Positions 1 through 7,904 of a stretch of 55,979 bases of DNA are shown in pieces; the stretch's first letter is position 1; each line of letters starts with the position of its first letter. This DNA is from JBJKSO01 sp046703825 (GTDB taxonomy: Bacteria; Chloroflexota; Dormibacteria; Aeolococcales; Bog-877), in contig JBJKSO010000022.1 in NCBI GenBank assembly GCA_046703825.1, positions 1 through 55,979 on the forward strand, written 5' to 3'. The notes beneath the pieces are model-generated. The model saw only the letters and a list, made by a program, of their open reading frames with translations, ran no database searches and was not told the origin of the DNA. The translations under genes were made by a program, and so were the position numbers.

Positions 1-1050
1 CCCCTTTACAGCTCAATTCACGTGGTGCGCGACCGCGGCGGAGCTCCATCGGTCGAGGTGGCCGGGCGACCGGTACCCGGACTGCAGCTGAGCTTGACTC
101 ACGATGCCGGCGTCGGTGTGGCCGTCGCCACCCTCCTGCAGCCGGGCCTCAGTCAAGGACCTTTGGTGGAGCCCCCACCCCCGGACCTGGTGTTGCCTGA
201 GCGGCCGGCCTCGAGCCACAAGGGCACATTTGGCACCGTGGTGGTGGTGGCGGGCAGCCCTAGCTTCCCGGGCGCCGCCGTCCTCTGCGCCCGGGGTGCC
301 CTGCGCGGTGGCGCCGGCAAGGTCCAGGCACTGGTGGCCGACGGTGAACGCTCCTCCGGGCTCGCTCCGGAGGTGATCCGGCTCCCGGCGCCCGGTGGCG
401 CGCAGGGCTTTGGTCCGGCGGCGGTGGCCGCCGTCACGGATGCGCTCAAGGCGGCGGCGGCGGTGGTGGCGGGCCCGGGGCTGGGGGCGAGCCCGACCGT
501 GCAGCAGATGCTGCTTTCCCTCTTCGAAACCGTCCGCCGAGCCCGGATCCCGGCGGTCTGGGACGCCGACGCCCTGAATCAATGTGCGGCTTCCTCGGAG
601 CTCAAGCGACGCCTGCCACCGAAGGGCGTGCTGACCCCCCACCCGCTGGAGGCGTCCAGACTGGCCGGGGTTCAGGTCCGGCAGGTGCAGGCCGACCGGG
701 TGGGCTGGGCCAGGCGGCTGGCACACGAGACCGGCTGCGTGATCTGCCTCAAGGGGGCGGGCACCGTGGTTGCGGCTCCGGACGGCGACTGCTGGACCGA
801 CCGTCACGAGACCGCCGTCCTGGCCACCGGCGGGACCGGCGACGTGCTGGCGGGCTTGGTGGCCGCGCTGCTAGCCCAGGGACTGCCAGCTTTCCAGGCA
901 GCGCGAGCGGCGGTTTACCTCCACGCCGAAGCCGGTGCTCGGCTCGGCCTGACGCGCGGTCGGGCGGGGGTGCTGGCCAGCGAGGTGGCCGATGAGCTGG
1001 TTGAGGTGCAAGAGGCGGTGCGTCTCCTGACCGAACTCCGCTTGGGCTGA
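1..1050 (+). CDS. nnrD: AcpS-NnrD fusion, 5' partial: holo-ACP synthase C-terminus joined to ADP-dependent NAD(P)H-hydrate dehydratase
   Basis: The frame is open from base 1, so the gene starts upstream. Its first ~47 codons resemble the end of holo-ACP synthase: a V-V-R-D...G-x-P stretch, then LSLTHDAGVGVAVA, like the last beta strands of AcpS. After a short linker comes a complete NnrD (YjeF C-terminal, ribokinase-like) domain: GTFGTVVVVAGS, GPGLG, DADALN, LTPHPLE, LKGAGTVV and the ATGGTGD motif with the catalytic Asp (about bases 829-845). NnrD repairs damaged hydrated NAD(P)H at the expense of ADP. No NnrE (epimerase) domain is seen in the visible part. The stop overlaps the next ATG by one base (TGATG). 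The NnrD call is firm. The AcpS call rests on a short C-terminal piece; its catalytic N-terminus lies outside the window. Confidence 0.88.
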   Translation, partial: PLYSSIHVVRDRGGAPSVEVAGRPVPGLQLSLTHDAGVGVAVATLLQPGLSQGPLVEPPPPDLVLPERPASSHKGTFGTVVVVAGSPSFPGAAVLCARGALRGGAGKVQALVADGERSSGLAPEVIRLPAPGGAQGFGPAAVAAVTDALKAAAAVVAGPGLGASPTVQQMLLSLFETVRRARIPAVWDADALNQCAASSELKRRLPPKGVLTPHPLEASRLAGVQVRQVQADRVGWARRLAHETGCVICLKGAGTVVAAPDGDCWTDRHETAVLATGGTGDVLAGLVAALLAQGLPAFQAARAAVYLHAEAGARLGLTRGRAGVLASEVADELVEVQEAVRLLTELRLG

Positions 1051-3518
1051 TGTTCCGCCTGGCTGAACTGCTGCAGTCTGCGGCCAGCCAGCATCCGCAG
1101 GTGCTGCTGGGGGGCGATGTGGAGGAGTTCTCCGAGTTCGCCTACGACTCACGCAACGTCCTCGGCGGCGAGATGTTCGTCGCTCTGCGGACACCTAACG
1201 GCGACGGTCACAACTGGACCGAGGATGCGGTGAGCCGGGGCGCTCGGGGCTGCCTGGTCGAGCGCAGGCCCGACTGGCTGGACGATGAACCCTTGGCCGC
1301 CGGGGTGACGGTGGTCGGGGTGGCTGACGTCCGCCTGGCCATGGCCGAGCTGGCGCGGCACCGGCTCCGCCGGGCTCGGCTGGTGCTGGTTGGGGGCAGC
1401 TTGGGCAAGAGCACGGTCCAAGCTGCCCTTGGTCTCGCCCTGGGACCGGCCGGTTTCGGCCCGCCATTCGCCTGCGGTGATCGCAACGACAGCTTTGGGC
1501 TCCCCATCGCGGTGAGCTCCGCCCCGCCGGCCACCTCGAGCTACCTGGCCGAGGTGGTGGCCGTAGGCCCCAAGGAGCTTGAGGAACTGGGCGCGCTACT
1601 CCGACCGCAGGTGCTCTGCCTAACCACCACCGCGGATGCCGACCGCCTTTACTGGAGTTGTGCCCGGGAGTTGGAGGAGTCCCTGAGCCGACTCTGCACC
1701 TCTGAGACCCGGCTGGCACTTCCCTCGGGGCAGCTGGAAGGACAGTTCGACTCCTGGGGACGGGTGACCTACGGCTCGGTCGGTAGCGGAGCCCAGGTGC
1801 GAGTGGCCTGCGTCCAGTCCGACACCACCTGGACCGGCTTGACGAAGGTCGAGGTGGCGCTGGCGGGGTTGCGCGAGTCGGTGGCGGTGCGCATGCCTCC
1901 GACTTTGGCCCTACTTGCCGTGGGAGCCACCGCGGCGACTCTCAGCGCCTTGGAGCTGGACCCGCGGCCGGGGCTATTGGCTCTGGAGGGCATGGAAACC
2001 CCACCCGGCCGCCTGCGCAAGTTCGCGGCGCGCCCGCGAGGCTCGCTCCTTGACGACAGCATCGACTCGTCGCCGGCTTCCCTCAGGCTGGCGCTGGACT
2101 GCCTAGCCGCGATGCCGCCACCCCGGGCGGCGGTCTTGGGCGCCGAGGCGGTACGCGATCTCAGCGCCGAGGCGGCCGGAGGGCTGGACCGCCTGGTGAT
2201 CAGAGGAGAGGAGCCCGCGCTGGAGGCGGGGTCGGAGTCCGTCGCCGCGCCCACCCCGCTCGAAGCCGCGCGAGCGGTCGAGGACCTTCTGGACCGGGGC
2301 GGTTCCGTGCTGGTCAAGGGTAGAGCCGCAGAGCGGATGGAACGCGTCACCCGCGCCCTCGCCGGGCCCCGCGCGGAGCTGGTCAGACAGGATCCGGGGC
2401 GCCGACTGCGAGCTTTCCGCTCGACGGCGCGCCCCACCTGGGTGGAGCTGGACATAGACGCGCTTGCCCGCAACGTGGATGCGCTGGTGGCGGAGCTGGC
2501 TCCGGCCGCGCTGATGGCGGTGGTCAAGGCAGACGCCTACGGTCACGGTGCGGTGCGGGTGGCCCGGACCGCGCTGGCGCACGGGGCCGTGTGGTTGGCC
2601 ACCGCCACGGTGGCGGAGGCGCTGCAGCTGCGCGGGGCCGGTATCTCGGCTCCCTGCCTTGTACTGGGCTACACCCCTCCCAACCAGGTCGAGGTCGCGG
2701 TCGCCAGCGACCTGACGATCACGGCCTTCGACCAAGAGGTGTTGTCAGCCCTGGAGCGGGCGGCGGTCGGCCTCGGCGGGACGGGCAGAGCTCATCTCAA
2801 GGTCGATACCGGTATGAGCAGGCTAGGGGTTTCGCCTGCGGCGGTGGCGCAGTTCGCACGGCTGACCCGCGACTTTCCACATGTTGAGGTGGAGGGGATC
2901 TATACCCACCTCCGGCGCGGCGAAGACCGGGCCAGCACTTTGGAGCAGCTGGCCAGGTTCGAGCAGGCGAGATCGGCGGCGGCGGCCGCGGGCTGCCGCT
3001 TCCGCTGGGCCCACGCCGCCAACAGCGCGGCATGGAAGGTCGTCCCCGAAGCTCGCTACGACCTGGTGCGCAGCGGCGGTGAGGTGCTGGGACTGCGGAC
3101 CGCGGACGGCCGGCGACGCGAACCGGTGCTGAGCTTCAAGTCGTCCGTGGTCCAGGTGCGGTGGATCGATCCCGGTACCTACGTTGGTTACGGCGAAGCG
3201 TTTCGCGCCTCCCAGCCAATGCGCATCGCCACCATTCCGGTCGGCTACGGCGACGGGTTTCGCCGGGGGCCGGCCAACTGGGGAGAGGTGCTGATCCGGG
3301 GCGCCGCTCACCCGCTGGTTGGAGACGTGTGCATGGATCTCGCCATGGTCGACGTCACGGCCGATTCCCGAATCGGGGTGGGGGACCCCGTGGTGCTGAT
3401 CGGCCGCCAGAACGATCTGGAGATCAGCGCGGAGTCGGTGGCGGCGCGCACAGGGACGATCAACTACGAGGTCGTGACCCAGCTGCTGGCGCGGGTTCCC
3501 CGGGAGCTCAGCGATTGA
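1050..3518 (+). CDS. alr: MurF-like domain fused to alanine racemase
   Basis: 822 residues in two parts. Residues ~1-455 have the Mur ligase layout: a MurF-like N-terminal domain (YDSRNVLGGEMFVAL), a P-loop GGSLGKST near residue 115, a central domain and a C-terminal LVKGRAAERME. Residues ~460-822 are a complete PLP-dependent alanine racemase: WVELDIDALARN, VVKADAYGHG with the PLP lysine near residue 493, KVDTGMSRLG, IPVGYGDGF, GDVCMDLAMVDV, and the YVGYGEAF tyrosine. Alr makes D-Ala for peptidoglycan; MurF adds D-Ala-D-Ala to the UDP-MurNAc tripeptide. MurF-Alr fusions are known, for example in Bacteroidetes. Here several usual MurF residues look replaced: TTTADADRL where TNIGxAHLE is expected, and DDSIDSSPAS where DDSYNANPxS is expected. 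The racemase half should be active; the ligase half is uncertain. Translationally coupled to the upstream nnrD. Confidence 0.9.
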   Translation: MFRLAELLQSAASQHPQVLLGGDVEEFSEFAYDSRNVLGGEMFVALRTPNGDGHNWTEDAVSRGARGCLVERRPDWLDDEPLAAGVTVVGVADVRLAMAELARHRLRRARLVLVGGSLGKSTVQAALGLALGPAGFGPPFACGDRNDSFGLPIAVSSAPPATSSYLAEVVAVGPKELEELGALLRPQVLCLTTTADADRLYWSCARELEESLSRLCTSETRLALPSGQLEGQFDSWGRVTYGSVGSGAQVRVACVQSDTTWTGLTKVEVALAGLRESVAVRMPPTLALLAVGATAATLSALELDPRPGLLALEGMETPPGRLRKFAARPRGSLLDDSIDSSPASLRLALDCLAAMPPPRAAVLGAEAVRDLSAEAAGGLDRLVIRGEEPALEAGSESVAAPTPLEAARAVEDLLDRGGSVLVKGRAAERMERVTRALAGPRAELVRQDPGRRLRAFRSTARPTWVELDIDALARNVDALVAELAPAALMAVVKADAYGHGAVRVARTALAHGAVWLATATVAEALQLRGAGISAPCLVLGYTPPNQVEVAVASDLTITAFDQEVLSALERAAVGLGGTGRAHLKVDTGMSRLGVSPAAVAQFARLTRDFPHVEVEGIYTHLRRGEDRASTLEQLARFEQARSAAAAAGCRFRWAHAANSAAWKVVPEARYDLVRSGGEVLGLRTADGRRREPVLSFKSSVVQVRWIDPGTYVGYGEAFRASQPMRIATIPVGYGDGFRRGPANWGEVLIRGAAHPLVGDVCMDLAMVDVTADSRIGVGDPVVLIGRQNDLEISAESVAARTGTINYEVVTQLLARVPRELSD

Positions 3519-3550
3519 ACCTTGGAGCCGGGACCGCGAAATCGCCGGAA

Positions 3551-3556
3551 TACAAT
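3551..3556 (+). promoter_or_regulatory. Candidate -10 element of a leaderless thiES transcript
   Basis: TACAAT lies 7 bases before the ATG at 3564, so transcription would start at or next to the start codon. There is no Shine-Dalgarno in the gap. No convincing -35 is seen at 16-18 bases. With no room for a leader, there is no TPP riboswitch here. Confidence 0.45.
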
Positions 3557-3563
3557 TGTGATC

Positions 3564-4448
3564 ATGGCCCAGAGCTCGGCGGGAACCCGCGCGGCCGAGA
3601 TCGGGCGTCTGCGCCGAGCCCAGCTCCGGCGAGCTCGCCTCTATCTCATAACCGACGATCAGCTATCCCTGGACCAGTTGCCGGGACTGGTCACCCGGGC
3701 GGTGGCAGGGGGCGCCGACCTAGTGCAGCTGCGGCGCAAGCACGAGGACCCTGCCGAGCTCACGGAGGTGGCTCGCCTTTGCCGTGAGGCCGCTCATGCC
3801 GGGAACGCCCTGTTCTTGGTCAATGACTATCTGCAGCTCGCACTCGAAGCGGACGCCGACGGGGTCCACCTCGGCCAAGAGGATCTGCCGGTGGAGGAGG
3901 CGAGGCAGATCGTCGGCGAAGACCGGATCATCGGCCTCTCCACCCACTCCCGCCAGCAGCTGGAGCGGGCGCTGCCGACCTCGGTCGACTACGTGTCGGC
4001 CGGGCCGGTCTTCAGCACGCCAACCAAGCCGGGACGCCCGGCGGTGGGCCTGGACTACGTCTCCCACGCCGCGGCCAGGTCGACAGTACCGGTGGTGGCG
4101 ATCGGTGGGCTTGACCCCCAGAGCGCGCGCACCGCGGTCGAGGCGGGGGCCGATATCGTGGCCGTGGTTCGCGACATCTGCGCCAGCAAGGCGCCCGAGT
4201 CCGCGGCCGCCTCGCTGCGGCGGTCGGTCGACGGGGCTACGCGCTGGATCCATCTGGCCGTCAACGGCCAGCAGCGGCGCTGCCCGCCCGATGGCACCCT
4301 GGAGGAGCTGCTCGGCTGGCTCGAGATCGACCCCGGCTCGGTGGTGGTGGAGCACAACCGGGTGATCCGCCGGGAGGTCAGTTTCGCGGACACCGCGCTG
4401 AGCGACGGCGACGAGCTCGAGATTGTCCATTTCGTAGGAGGAGGGTGA
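3564..4448 (+). CDS. thiE: Thiamine-phosphate synthase fused to ThiS sulfur carrier
   Basis: 294 residues from ATG 3564; a TTG at 3522 is the only earlier alternative. Residues ~25-215 are ThiE, the TIM-barrel enzyme joining HMP-PP to thiazole phosphate: RLYLITDD, QLRRKHED, LVNDYLQLALEADADGVHLGQ, DYVSAGPVFSTPTKPG, VAIGGL. Residues ~228-294 are a ThiS-like ubiquitin fold (IHLAVNGQQRRCP, VVEHNRVIRREVS) ending in FVGGG at the true C-terminus, as a sulfur carrier needs for thiocarboxylation. ThiG, the enzyme that uses ThiS thiocarboxylate, follows with a GTGA overlap. An AGGAGG in the last ThiS codons doubles as the thiG ribosome binding site. The ThiS adenylyltransferase (ThiF) is not in the window. 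Confidence 0.93.
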   Translation: MAQSSAGTRAAEIGRLRRAQLRRARLYLITDDQLSLDQLPGLVTRAVAGGADLVQLRRKHEDPAELTEVARLCREAAHAGNALFLVNDYLQLALEADADGVHLGQEDLPVEEARQIVGEDRIIGLSTHSRQQLERALPTSVDYVSAGPVFSTPTKPGRPAVGLDYVSHAAARSTVPVVAIGGLDPQSARTAVEAGADIVAVVRDICASKAPESAAASLRRSVDGATRWIHLAVNGQQRRCPPDGTLEELLGWLEIDPGSVVVEHNRVIRREVSFADTALSDGDELEIVHFVGGG

Positions 4449-5248
4449 ATTTGGGGGCGGACACTCTGCGGCTGGGGGACGTCCAGCTGAGCTCGCGCCT
4501 TATCCATGGAACCGGTCGCTTCTCCTCGCCGGAGGTGCTCGGGCGCTCGATCGAGGCAGCGGGTGCGGAGATGATCACCTTGGCGGTCCGCCGGCTCCAC
4601 CTGGACGGCGACCGCCGCTCCGAGCTAGAGGGGTTGGACCTTAAGCGCTACCGGCTGCTACCCAACACCGCCGGTGCCGCTTCGGTCGAGGAGGCTCTGC
4701 GGCTGGCCCGCCTGGCCCGGGCCGCCGGGCTCTCCGATTTCATCAAGGTTGAGATCGTGGGGGAGGAGGAGACCCTGCTCCCCGACCCGGTGGCGACCGA
4801 GCAGGCGACCGAAGCGTTGCGTGAAGAGGGCTTTTCGGTGCTGCCTTACTGCAGCGACGATGTGGCGCTGGCGCTCAGGCTCGCTCGCGCCGGTGCGGTG
4901 GCGGTGATGCCGGGTGCCGCGCCGATCGGGTCGACCCTGGGCGACCTGAACCCCCACAACCTGAGGCTGATCATCGAGAAGTGTCCCGTCCCCGTCATCG
5001 TCGATGCGGGGTTGGGCGCACCCTCGGACGCCGCCCGGGTGATGGAGTGGGGGGCTGCCGGGGTGCTGGTAAACACCGGAATCGCCCGCGCCGGCGACCC
5101 GCCGGCGATGGCGGGCGCTTTCGCCGCCGCGGTCAAGGCCGGCAGGCAGGCGCATCGCGCCGGCTTGGCCGAGTTCGCGGCAGCCCGGGGTTTCGGCGCC
5201 AGCAGCCCGGTGGAGGGCGTCCCCGGCAGCCAGCCCGCTGCCGTGTGA
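4445..5248 (+). CDS. thiG: Thiazole synthase ThiG
   Basis: 267 residues, full length. ThiG condenses deoxyxylulose-5-phosphate, dehydroglycine and ThiS thiocarboxylate into the thiazole phosphate of thiamine. Visible motifs are LIHGTGRFSSPEVL, ITLAVRR, DFIKVEIVG with the Schiff-base lysine, GAVAVMPGAAPIGST, VPVIVDAGLGAPSDAARVME and GVLVNTGIARAGDP. The GTG start at 4445 overlaps the thiES stop (GTGA) and is preceded by AGGAGG. The C-terminal ~25 residues past the barrel are variable. The gene ends in another GTGA overlap with thiL. Confidence 0.95.
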   Translation: MNLGADTLRLGDVQLSSRLIHGTGRFSSPEVLGRSIEAAGAEMITLAVRRLHLDGDRRSELEGLDLKRYRLLPNTAGAASVEEALRLARLARAAGLSDFIKVEIVGEEETLLPDPVATEQATEALREEGFSVLPYCSDDVALALRLARAGAVAVMPGAAPIGSTLGDLNPHNLRLIIEKCPVPVIVDAGLGAPSDAARVMEWGAAGVLVNTGIARAGDPPAMAGAFAAAVKAGRQAHRAGLAEFAAARGFGASSPVEGVPGSQPAAV

Positions 5249-6267
5249 GCCAAAACCAGAACCGGAGAGATGCCACCTGGACGGGTGGGCCGGCCGTTGC
5301 TGAGATCGGCGAGACCGGGATGCTCGACCGGTTGGTCATCCTGGCGCAGGCGCAGCCTGCTGGGTGGTCGGTGGGGGGGTTCGGGGACGATGCCGCCGTC
5401 TGGCTGCCCCCCGCAGGGCCCGCGCAACTGGTCTTTTCGATCGACTCTCTGGCGGAGGGAGCAGACTTTCGTCGCGCTTGGCAGTCCCCGTACGAGGTGG
5501 GGCGCAAGGCCTGGGGGATGGCCGCCTCCGATCTCGCCGCGATGGGGGCGCGGGCGGTGCTGGGCATGGCCGCGGCGACGTTTCCTGCTGATCTGAGCCA
5601 GGCCGCACTGGAGGCGGTGCAACTGGGTCTGGTGGAGGCAGCCAGCGAGTGCGGCCCCACCATCGCTGGTGGAGATCTGGGGCGGGGCGGGCACGGCCTG
5701 CAACTCACCGTAGCGGTTGTGGGCGCTGTAGAGAGCGGGCACGCGGTTCCGTTGGGGGCGGGGGTGGCCGGGGATAGCCTCTACGTCACGGGTGAGCTGG
5801 GCGCCGCCGCCGGTGCTCTGCGGCTCTTGCGGCAGGGGGAGACCAACCCTCCTGGAGACTGGCGGCGGCAGCTGGTGCGGCCTGTCCCACGGCTGGAGGC
5901 GGGGGTCTGGCTCCGTGACCTCGGGGTGCACGCTATGACTGACTTGTCGGACGGGCTTCTGCAGGACGCGTCCCGGCTCGCCCGGGCCAGCGGCCTTCGC
6001 GCCGAGCTGTGGGGCGACCGGGTGCCGCTGGCGATCGGGCTGGCGGAGACGTTTGGAGACGACGCTCTGGGACTGGCGGCCAGTGGCGGAGAGGACTACG
6101 AGCTGCTGGCGGCGGCATCGACTGCCACGCTGGCGGGACCGGGGCCAGCCGGACTGGGCTTGAGTGTGGTGGGCAGGCTCACCCCGGGTGAGGGAGTGGC
6201 GTTGCTCGCCCATGAGGGAGGGCCTGGGCTGGCGCTGCCCGAACAGCTCGGGTTCCGCCATTTCTGA
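5245..6267 (+). CDS. thiL: Thiamine-monophosphate kinase ThiL
   Basis: 340 residues from the GTG at 5245, which overlaps the thiG stop by four bases; an internal ATG at 5320 is a less likely start. ThiL phosphorylates thiamine monophosphate to the diphosphate cofactor with ATP. It has the PurM/ThiL fold: FGDDAAVW (metal-binding Asp pair), DSLAEGADFRR, WGMAASDLAAMGARAV, GGDLGRGG, MTDLSDGLLQDASRL and SGGEDYELL. Its first ~25 residues are poorly conserved. The order ThiE, ThiS, ThiG, ThiL places late thiamine synthesis in one operon. Confidence 0.93.
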   Translation: MSQNQNRRDATWTGGPAVAEIGETGMLDRLVILAQAQPAGWSVGGFGDDAAVWLPPAGPAQLVFSIDSLAEGADFRRAWQSPYEVGRKAWGMAASDLAAMGARAVLGMAAATFPADLSQAALEAVQLGLVEAASECGPTIAGGDLGRGGHGLQLTVAVVGAVESGHAVPLGAGVAGDSLYVTGELGAAAGALRLLRQGETNPPGDWRRQLVRPVPRLEAGVWLRDLGVHAMTDLSDGLLQDASRLARASGLRAELWGDRVPLAIGLAETFGDDALGLAASGGEDYELLAAASTATLAGPGPAGLGLSVVGRLTPGEGVALLAHEGGPGLALPEQLGFRHF

Positions 6268-6286
6268 CCGGGACCAAGCTAGAGCG

Positions 6287-6727
6287 GTGGTGGCAGCCCG
6301 CATCACCTGCCGCCCGGAGGAGACGCGGGAGCTAGGGGCGAGGGTCGGCGCGAGTTTGAGGCCCGGCGACTGCATTGGTCTGGTGGGAGATCTGGGAGCC
6401 GGCAAGACCGTCTTCGTCCAGGGGGTCACGGCGGGGGCCGGTGCGGAAAGCGACGTTCGCAGCCCGACCTTTATGCTGCATGCGGTCCACCCTGGTCGGC
6501 TGACCGTCCACCACCTGGACCTTTATCGGCTGCCGGCCCCGGTTGATCTGCGCCAGCTGGGCCTCGAAGAGTTCCTGGCTGAGGGGGCCGCCCTGGTGGA
6601 GTGGGCGGAGCGGGCCGACCCGGTCTGGTTTGACGCTATCGTTCGGCTGGAGCACCTGGGTGGGGACCGGCGCTCTTTGAGCCTGAAGGGGTCGCCCCGC
6701 CTCGGCGGCGCGCTTGCCGGTGTCTGA
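6287..6727 (+). CDS. tsaE: tRNA t6A synthesis ATPase TsaE
   Basis: 146 residues from GTG 6287 (GTG 6290 equally possible); the frame is open further upstream inside thiL but unrelated there. TsaE is the P-loop partner of the TsaB-TsaD complex that makes N6-threonylcarbamoyladenosine at tRNA position 37. Visible are Walker A GDLGAGKTVF (Lys near residue 40), SPTFMLHAV, the HHLDLYRL motif and EWAER. It overlaps tsaB by a few bases and belongs to the tsaE-tsaB-rimI-tsaD run. Confidence 0.92.
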   Translation: MVAARITCRPEETRELGARVGASLRPGDCIGLVGDLGAGKTVFVQGVTAGAGAESDVRSPTFMLHAVHPGRLTVHHLDLYRLPAPVDLRQLGLEEFLAEGAALVEWAERADPVWFDAIVRLEHLGGDRRSLSLKGSPRLGGALAGV

Positions 6728-7343
6728 ACGCCCGGCGACTTTGGGGCTGGATGGGTCACAGCGCGGGCAGCCACTCCTGGCGCTGGCGGCTGGAGACGGC
6801 AGGGCCCTGGTCGCCGAGGCGCCGATCGGTGGCTCCGATGCACTGGTGGCGGCGCTGGGCCGGCTTGAGCAAGGCCGATGGTGGCCGCCGCAAGCGGTAC
6901 TGGTGACGAGGGGACCGGGTTCATACATGGGAGTGCGCGCTGCGCTCGCCGCCGCGATCGGCGTGGGCTCGGCGCTGTCGCTCCGCCTCTCGCTGGCCGG
7001 TAGCCTCGAGCTGGTGGCGGAGACGCTGCCCCCCGACGCAGGTAGCGTGGTAGCGCTCTCAGCAGCGGGCCGAGGCGGCACCTATGCCCAGCTCATGGAG
7101 CCCAGTCCTGCCGGTCCACTGCGTTGGAGACCGGTAGGGGGGTCTCGGTTGCTCCCTGCTGGTGCGGCTTGGCCCGCCGGCTGGCCCGGTCGGGCGGGGG
7201 GGCTCACCCCGGCTTGGCCGAGTGTGGCCGAGGTCAGACCCGACCTCACCCGATCGGAGGCTCTATGCCGCTTGGCGGCGTTCGGCGGGGTGCCCGTCAC
7301 CAGCTACGATCGCGTGAACGTGGACTACGGTTCGGAGGAGTGA
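6720..7343 (+). CDS. tsaB: tRNA t6A synthesis protein TsaB (divergent)
   Basis: 207 residues from GTG 6720; TTG 6714 adds two codons. TsaB is the non-catalytic ASKHA-fold scaffold that pairs with TsaD. The best match is RGPGSYMGVRAALAAAIGVG, corresponding to the family's GPGSFTGLR...AKGLA block. The N-terminal strand TLGLDGSQRG replaces the usual AIDTS. The second half is poorly conserved and rich in Pro, Gly and Trp. Position between tsaE and rimI/tsaD supports the call more strongly than sequence alone. Confidence 0.82.
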   Translation: MSERPATLGLDGSQRGQPLLALAAGDGRALVAEAPIGGSDALVAALGRLEQGRWWPPQAVLVTRGPGSYMGVRAALAAAIGVGSALSLRLSLAGSLELVAETLPPDAGSVVALSAAGRGGTYAQLMEPSPAGPLRWRPVGGSRLLPAGAAWPAGWPGRAGGLTPAWPSVAEVRPDLTRSEALCRLAAFGGVPVTSYDRVNVDYGSEE

Positions 7344-7346
7344 CCG

Positions 7347-7904
7347 GTGATCCTGATCGGCGAGCGGCTGCGATTGGCGCCGATGCGCCCGCAGGACATT
7401 CCGCTGGTGCGCGCGATCGAACTCGAGGTCTTCCCCACCCCTTGGCCTGCCAACGCCTATCAGCGGGAGATCGACGGCAACCGCTCGGCCCACTACCTGT
7501 GCTTGTGGCGACAGGCTGACCTAGTCGCCTACGGGGGAATCTGGTGCGTCGGCGAGGAGTCTCACGTGACCACCATCGGGGTGCGCCGCCAGGACCAGGG
7601 CAGAGGCTACGGCAAGGCGATGTTCGCCTCTTTGGTCAACCTCTCTTACTCCCTTGGAGCCAACTTCATCAGCCTTGAGGTCAGGCCTGGGAACGAGCCC
7701 GCGATCCACCTCTATGAGAGCTTCGGCTTCAAGGTGATCGGGCGCCGCCGGGGCTACTACACCGACAACGGTGAGGACGCTCTGGTGATGTGGTCCGACC
7801 TGATCCAGGCGCCCGCCTTCAAGCGCCGATTCTTGCAGGTGGCGGGCGACGTCGAGGTGGAAGGGATCGGCGCGCTGCCCAGGGAGGACTACCGGGCGCG
7901 GTGA
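7347..7904 (+). CDS. rimI: RimI-like GNAT N-acetyltransferase
   Basis: 185 residues from GTG 7347, with GGAGG about eight bases upstream. RimI acetylates the N-terminal alanine of ribosomal protein S18 and is usually found beside tsaB/tsaD. GNAT features are TTIGVRRQDQGRGYGKAM (acetyl-CoA binding R/Q-x-x-G-x-G/A), LEVRPGNEPAIHLYESFGF and the RRGYYTDNGEDALVM block typical of RimI. A ~35-residue C-terminal tail extends beyond the usual RimI end. It overlaps tsaD by GTGA. Confidence 0.9.
   Translation: MILIGERLRLAPMRPQDIPLVRAIELEVFPTPWPANAYQREIDGNRSAHYLCLWRQADLVAYGGIWCVGEESHVTTIGVRRQDQGRGYGKAMFASLVNLSYSLGANFISLEVRPGNEPAIHLYESFGFKVIGRRRGYYTDNGEDALVMWSDLIQAPAFKRRFLQVAGDVEVEGIGALPREDYRAR

Noticed and set aside
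3519..3563. TPP riboswitch before the thiamine operon
   Set aside because: Too short, and no THI-box sequence; the -10 is adjacent to the start codon.
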